The notes under the pieces are model-generated. The model worked only from the letters and a program-made list of their open reading frames with translations. It was not told where the DNA came from and searched no databases. From an uncultured Bacteroidales bacterium (GTDB taxonomy: Bacteria; Bacteroidota; Bacteroidia; Bacteroidales; P3): a stretch of DNA of 7,154 bases. The position numbers were made by a program, and so were the translations under genes. Of this stretch, positions 5,282 through 7,154 are shown piece by piece. Position 1 is the first letter of the stretch, and each line of letters begins with the position of its first letter. The stretch covers positions 1 through 7,154 of the forward strand of contig CAJOQB010000088.1 in assembly GCA_905236405.1 (NCBI GenBank), in the 5' to 3' direction.

Positions 5282-7154
5282 ATTCTTCTCACTGATTCGA
5301 CACCTTCAATGCTGTGTAGCTGGGTAGCCAGTTGGTGCAGGTGGTCGAGGTTGTGGACATAGAGCATAATCATTCCATGGCATACCCCTTCGGAGGCTTC
5401 GAAGGTGATGGCCCGCATGTTGATGTCGAGGCTTTCGGAGATGATGCGAATAATCTCTTGCAGGATGCCTTTGCGGTCGACGGTGGTGATGTTGATGCCG
5501 GTGAGGAAGGTGATTTTCTCGCCAGGACGCCAACGGGTGCGGACGGTGTTCTCTTCATGGACACCCATCTCGTGCATGGCCACAGGGCAGTTGCTGCGAT
5601 GGACGATGATGCGGTCGCCATCCTTGATACCTACCACGTCGTCGCCTTGGATGGGTTTGCAGCAGGTGGCTGTCTCGAACACCATCTTCTCATAGGCTTT
5701 GTCGATAAGGAAGGGGGTGTCGATACTGGGGAGCAGTGAGTGTGGACGTCGTTTGATGTTGAAGCAGCTGGCCATGTCCTCGACAGTAATCTGTCCCATG
5801 GCTGCTTTATAGTAGAGGTCGGTGCCACTGGGAATGTTGAAGAACCGTTTGGTTCGGGCATGGGCTTCCGCGGTGTAGGTGATGCCGATTTGTCGGCACA
5901 TCTCTTCCAACTTGGCTTTGCCTGTCTCGCGATATTGCTTCCGTTGGTTACGCAGGTAGTCTTTGATATGCTCTTTGGCACGGGGTGTGCGAGCCACTTT
6001 GAGCCATTCTTCGCTTGGCTGGGTCTTCTTGGAGGCAATGATTTGTACCTGTTCGCCCGAGTGGAGAATGTAGTTCATGGGCACCACCCGTGCGTTGACT
6101 TTGGCGCCCATGCACCCCAGTCCCAGATTGGTGTGGATGGCAAAGGCGAAGTCGAGCACCGTTGAGCCCGAGGGCATCTTGATGGTCTCGCCCTTGGGGG
6201 TGAAGAGGTAGATTTCCTTGGTGTAGAGGGTCTCTTTGAACTCCTCCACCAAGTCGAGGGCACTCTTCTCGGTGTTCTCGAGGGTAGTGCGTATCTGCAT
6301 CAGCCATTGCTCGACGGCATTGGTGCCGTTGTCCTCGTTGGGGTGTGCCTCCTTGTAGAGGAAGTGGGCGGCCATGCCTTTCTCGGCCACCTGATCCATC
6401 TGCAGGGTGCGTATCTGTATCTCCACCCATTGTCCGATAGGGGTCATGACGGTGGTGTGGAGGCTCTCGTAGCCGTTGTTCTTGGGCTGGTTAATCCAGT
6501 CGCGGAAGCGGCTGGGGTTGGGAGGAAACTTCTGGGTGATAAGGCTGTAGACCTTGAAGCACTCCATGCGGTCGTCGTTGTCGATGATGATACGCATGGC
6601 GTATAGGTCGTAAATCTCGTTGAAGTCGACCCCTTTGTGCTCCATCTTCTTCCAACAGGAATAGACCGACTTGGTGCGGGTCTTGATGGTGTATTTGTAC
6701 CCGTGTTCGTCAAGCAGGCGACGGATGGGGAGGGTGAGACACTCCTTGAGTTTGGCTTCGGTGCCTCGGGTGAGGTCTATCTTGGCCTGTATCTCGGCAT
6801 ATTTCTCGGGGTTGGTGTATTTCATCACCAACTCTTCCAACTCTGTCTTGATGGTGTAGAGACCCAGACGGTGAGCCAAGGGGATGTAGAGATATTGCGT
6901 CTCGGACGATATGGCCAGCTTCTTGATGTCCTTCATCGAGCCGAGGGTTCGCATGTTGTGCAGTCGGTCGCAGAGTTTGAGGAAGATGACATAGACGTCG
7001 TCGCACATGGCGAGCAATATCTTGCGATAGTTCTCGGCTTGATGGCTTTGGTTCTGGAGGTCTTGGATGGGGAGATTGGCGTTGTCTTCGTCGGTCTGCT
7101 GAGGCTGGACAATGTTGCTTACCGAGTCGATTTTGGTGACACCGTCGACAATGC
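5278..7154 (-). CDS. rel: Bifunctional RelA/SpoT-type (p)ppGpp synthetase/hydrolase, 5' end outside window
   Basis: This enzyme makes (p)ppGpp from ATP and GDP/GTP on ribosomes during starvation and also degrades it. About 624 residues are visible; the frame stays open to the right edge and the first residues, IVDGVTKID, match the hydrolase domain, so roughly 110 N-terminal residues including the HDxxED motif lie outside. A TTG at 7017 is internal, not the start. Visible in order: the end of the HD hydrolase domain with KLCDRLHNMRT, which carries the metal-ligand Asp; the synthetase domain (about 6780-6343) with YSCWKKM, FNEIYDLYAMRI, SRFRDW, YESLHTTV and VEIQIRT (catalytic Glu); the TGS domain (about 6225-6028, from EIYLFTPKG); a helical region; a zinc-finger/CC domain (about 5685-5563) with TCCKPI and SNCP; and a C-terminal ACT domain (about 5520-5281). 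The basic RFRD motif (6510-6499) is the RxKD class of bifunctional Rel rather than the EFDD of RelA. The stop overlaps mazG. Confidence 0.95.
   Translation of the reverse strand, partial: IVDGVTKIDSVSNIVQPQQTDEDNANLPIQDLQNQSHQAENYRKILLAMCDDVYVIFLKLCDRLHNMRTLGSMKDIKKLAISSETQYLYIPLAHRLGLYTIKTELEELVMKYTNPEKYAEIQAKIDLTRGTEAKLKECLTLPIRRLLDEHGYKYTIKTRTKSVYSCWKKMEHKGVDFNEIYDLYAMRIIIDNDDRMECFKVYSLITQKFPPNPSRFRDWINQPKNNGYESLHTTVMTPIGQWVEIQIRTLQMDQVAEKGMAAHFLYKEAHPNEDNGTNAVEQWLMQIRTTLENTEKSALDLVEEFKETLYTKEIYLFTPKGETIKMPSGSTVLDFAFAIHTNLGLGCMGAKVNARVVPMNYILHSGEQVQIIASKKTQPSEEWLKVARTPRAKEHIKDYLRNQRKQYRETGKAKLEEMCRQIGITYTAEAHARTKRFFNIPSGTDLYYKAAMGQITVEDMASCFNIKRRPHSLLPSIDTPFLIDKAYEKMVFETATCCKPIQGDDVVGIKDGDRIIVHRSNCPVAMHEMGVHEENTVRTRWRPGEKITFLTGINITTVDRKGILQEIIRIISESLDINMRAITFEASEGVCHGMIMLYVHNLDHLHQLATQLHSIEGVESVRRI

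Noticed and set aside
7015..7017. TTG at 7017 as the start of rel
   Set aside because: The frame continues open to the right edge and encodes conserved Rel sequence (IVDGVTKI, QAENYRKILLAM), so the codon is an internal leucine.

Overview
The window looks like a chromosomal segment from a Bacteroidales bacterium, probably Prevotella-like. Four things suggest this: the Rel and MazG protein sequences, the porin-like protein resembling a Bacteroidetes family, the scarcity of Shine-Dalgarno sequences, and the style of the small membrane proteins. The genus is an inference; no rRNA or other marker gene is present. I see no tRNA, rRNA, CRISPR array, insertion sequence or phage gene.

Layout. Positions 1-44 may be the tail of an upstream plus-strand gene. 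A strong intrinsic terminator follows at 45-81, then a short leader (82-215) that contains most of an imperfect 29-nt direct repeat. A compact plus-strand cluster of four genes occupies 216-4437: a polytopic membrane protein resembling GT-C glycosyltransferases (560 aa), an outer-membrane beta-barrel porin-like protein of DcaP-like type (424 aa), a three-helix membrane protein with a C-terminal extracytoplasmic domain (264 aa), and a two-helix membrane protein with a small, possibly PH-like, soluble domain (153 aa). The first three genes overlap by 4 nt and 1 nt, and the fourth follows after 12 nt, so they are most likely one transcript with translational coupling.

Converging on this cluster from the right, on the minus strand, are a Rel/SpoT-family (p)ppGpp synthetase/hydrolase (its 5' end lies beyond the right edge) and mazG, a nucleoside triphosphate pyrophosphohydrolase. 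The rel stop and mazG start share an ATGA overlap. Only 10 nt separate the two converging stop codons.

How the genes work together. rel-mazG is a recognisable stress and nucleotide-metabolism pair: Rel makes and breaks (p)ppGpp, and MazG hydrolyses NTPs and is linked to ppGpp levels in E. coli, where the two genes are also neighbours (with mazEF between them). The plus-strand cluster looks devoted to the cell envelope: a possible sugar transferase, an outer-membrane channel and two small inner-membrane proteins. The functions of the last two are not known to me. This cluster is the least understood part of the window.
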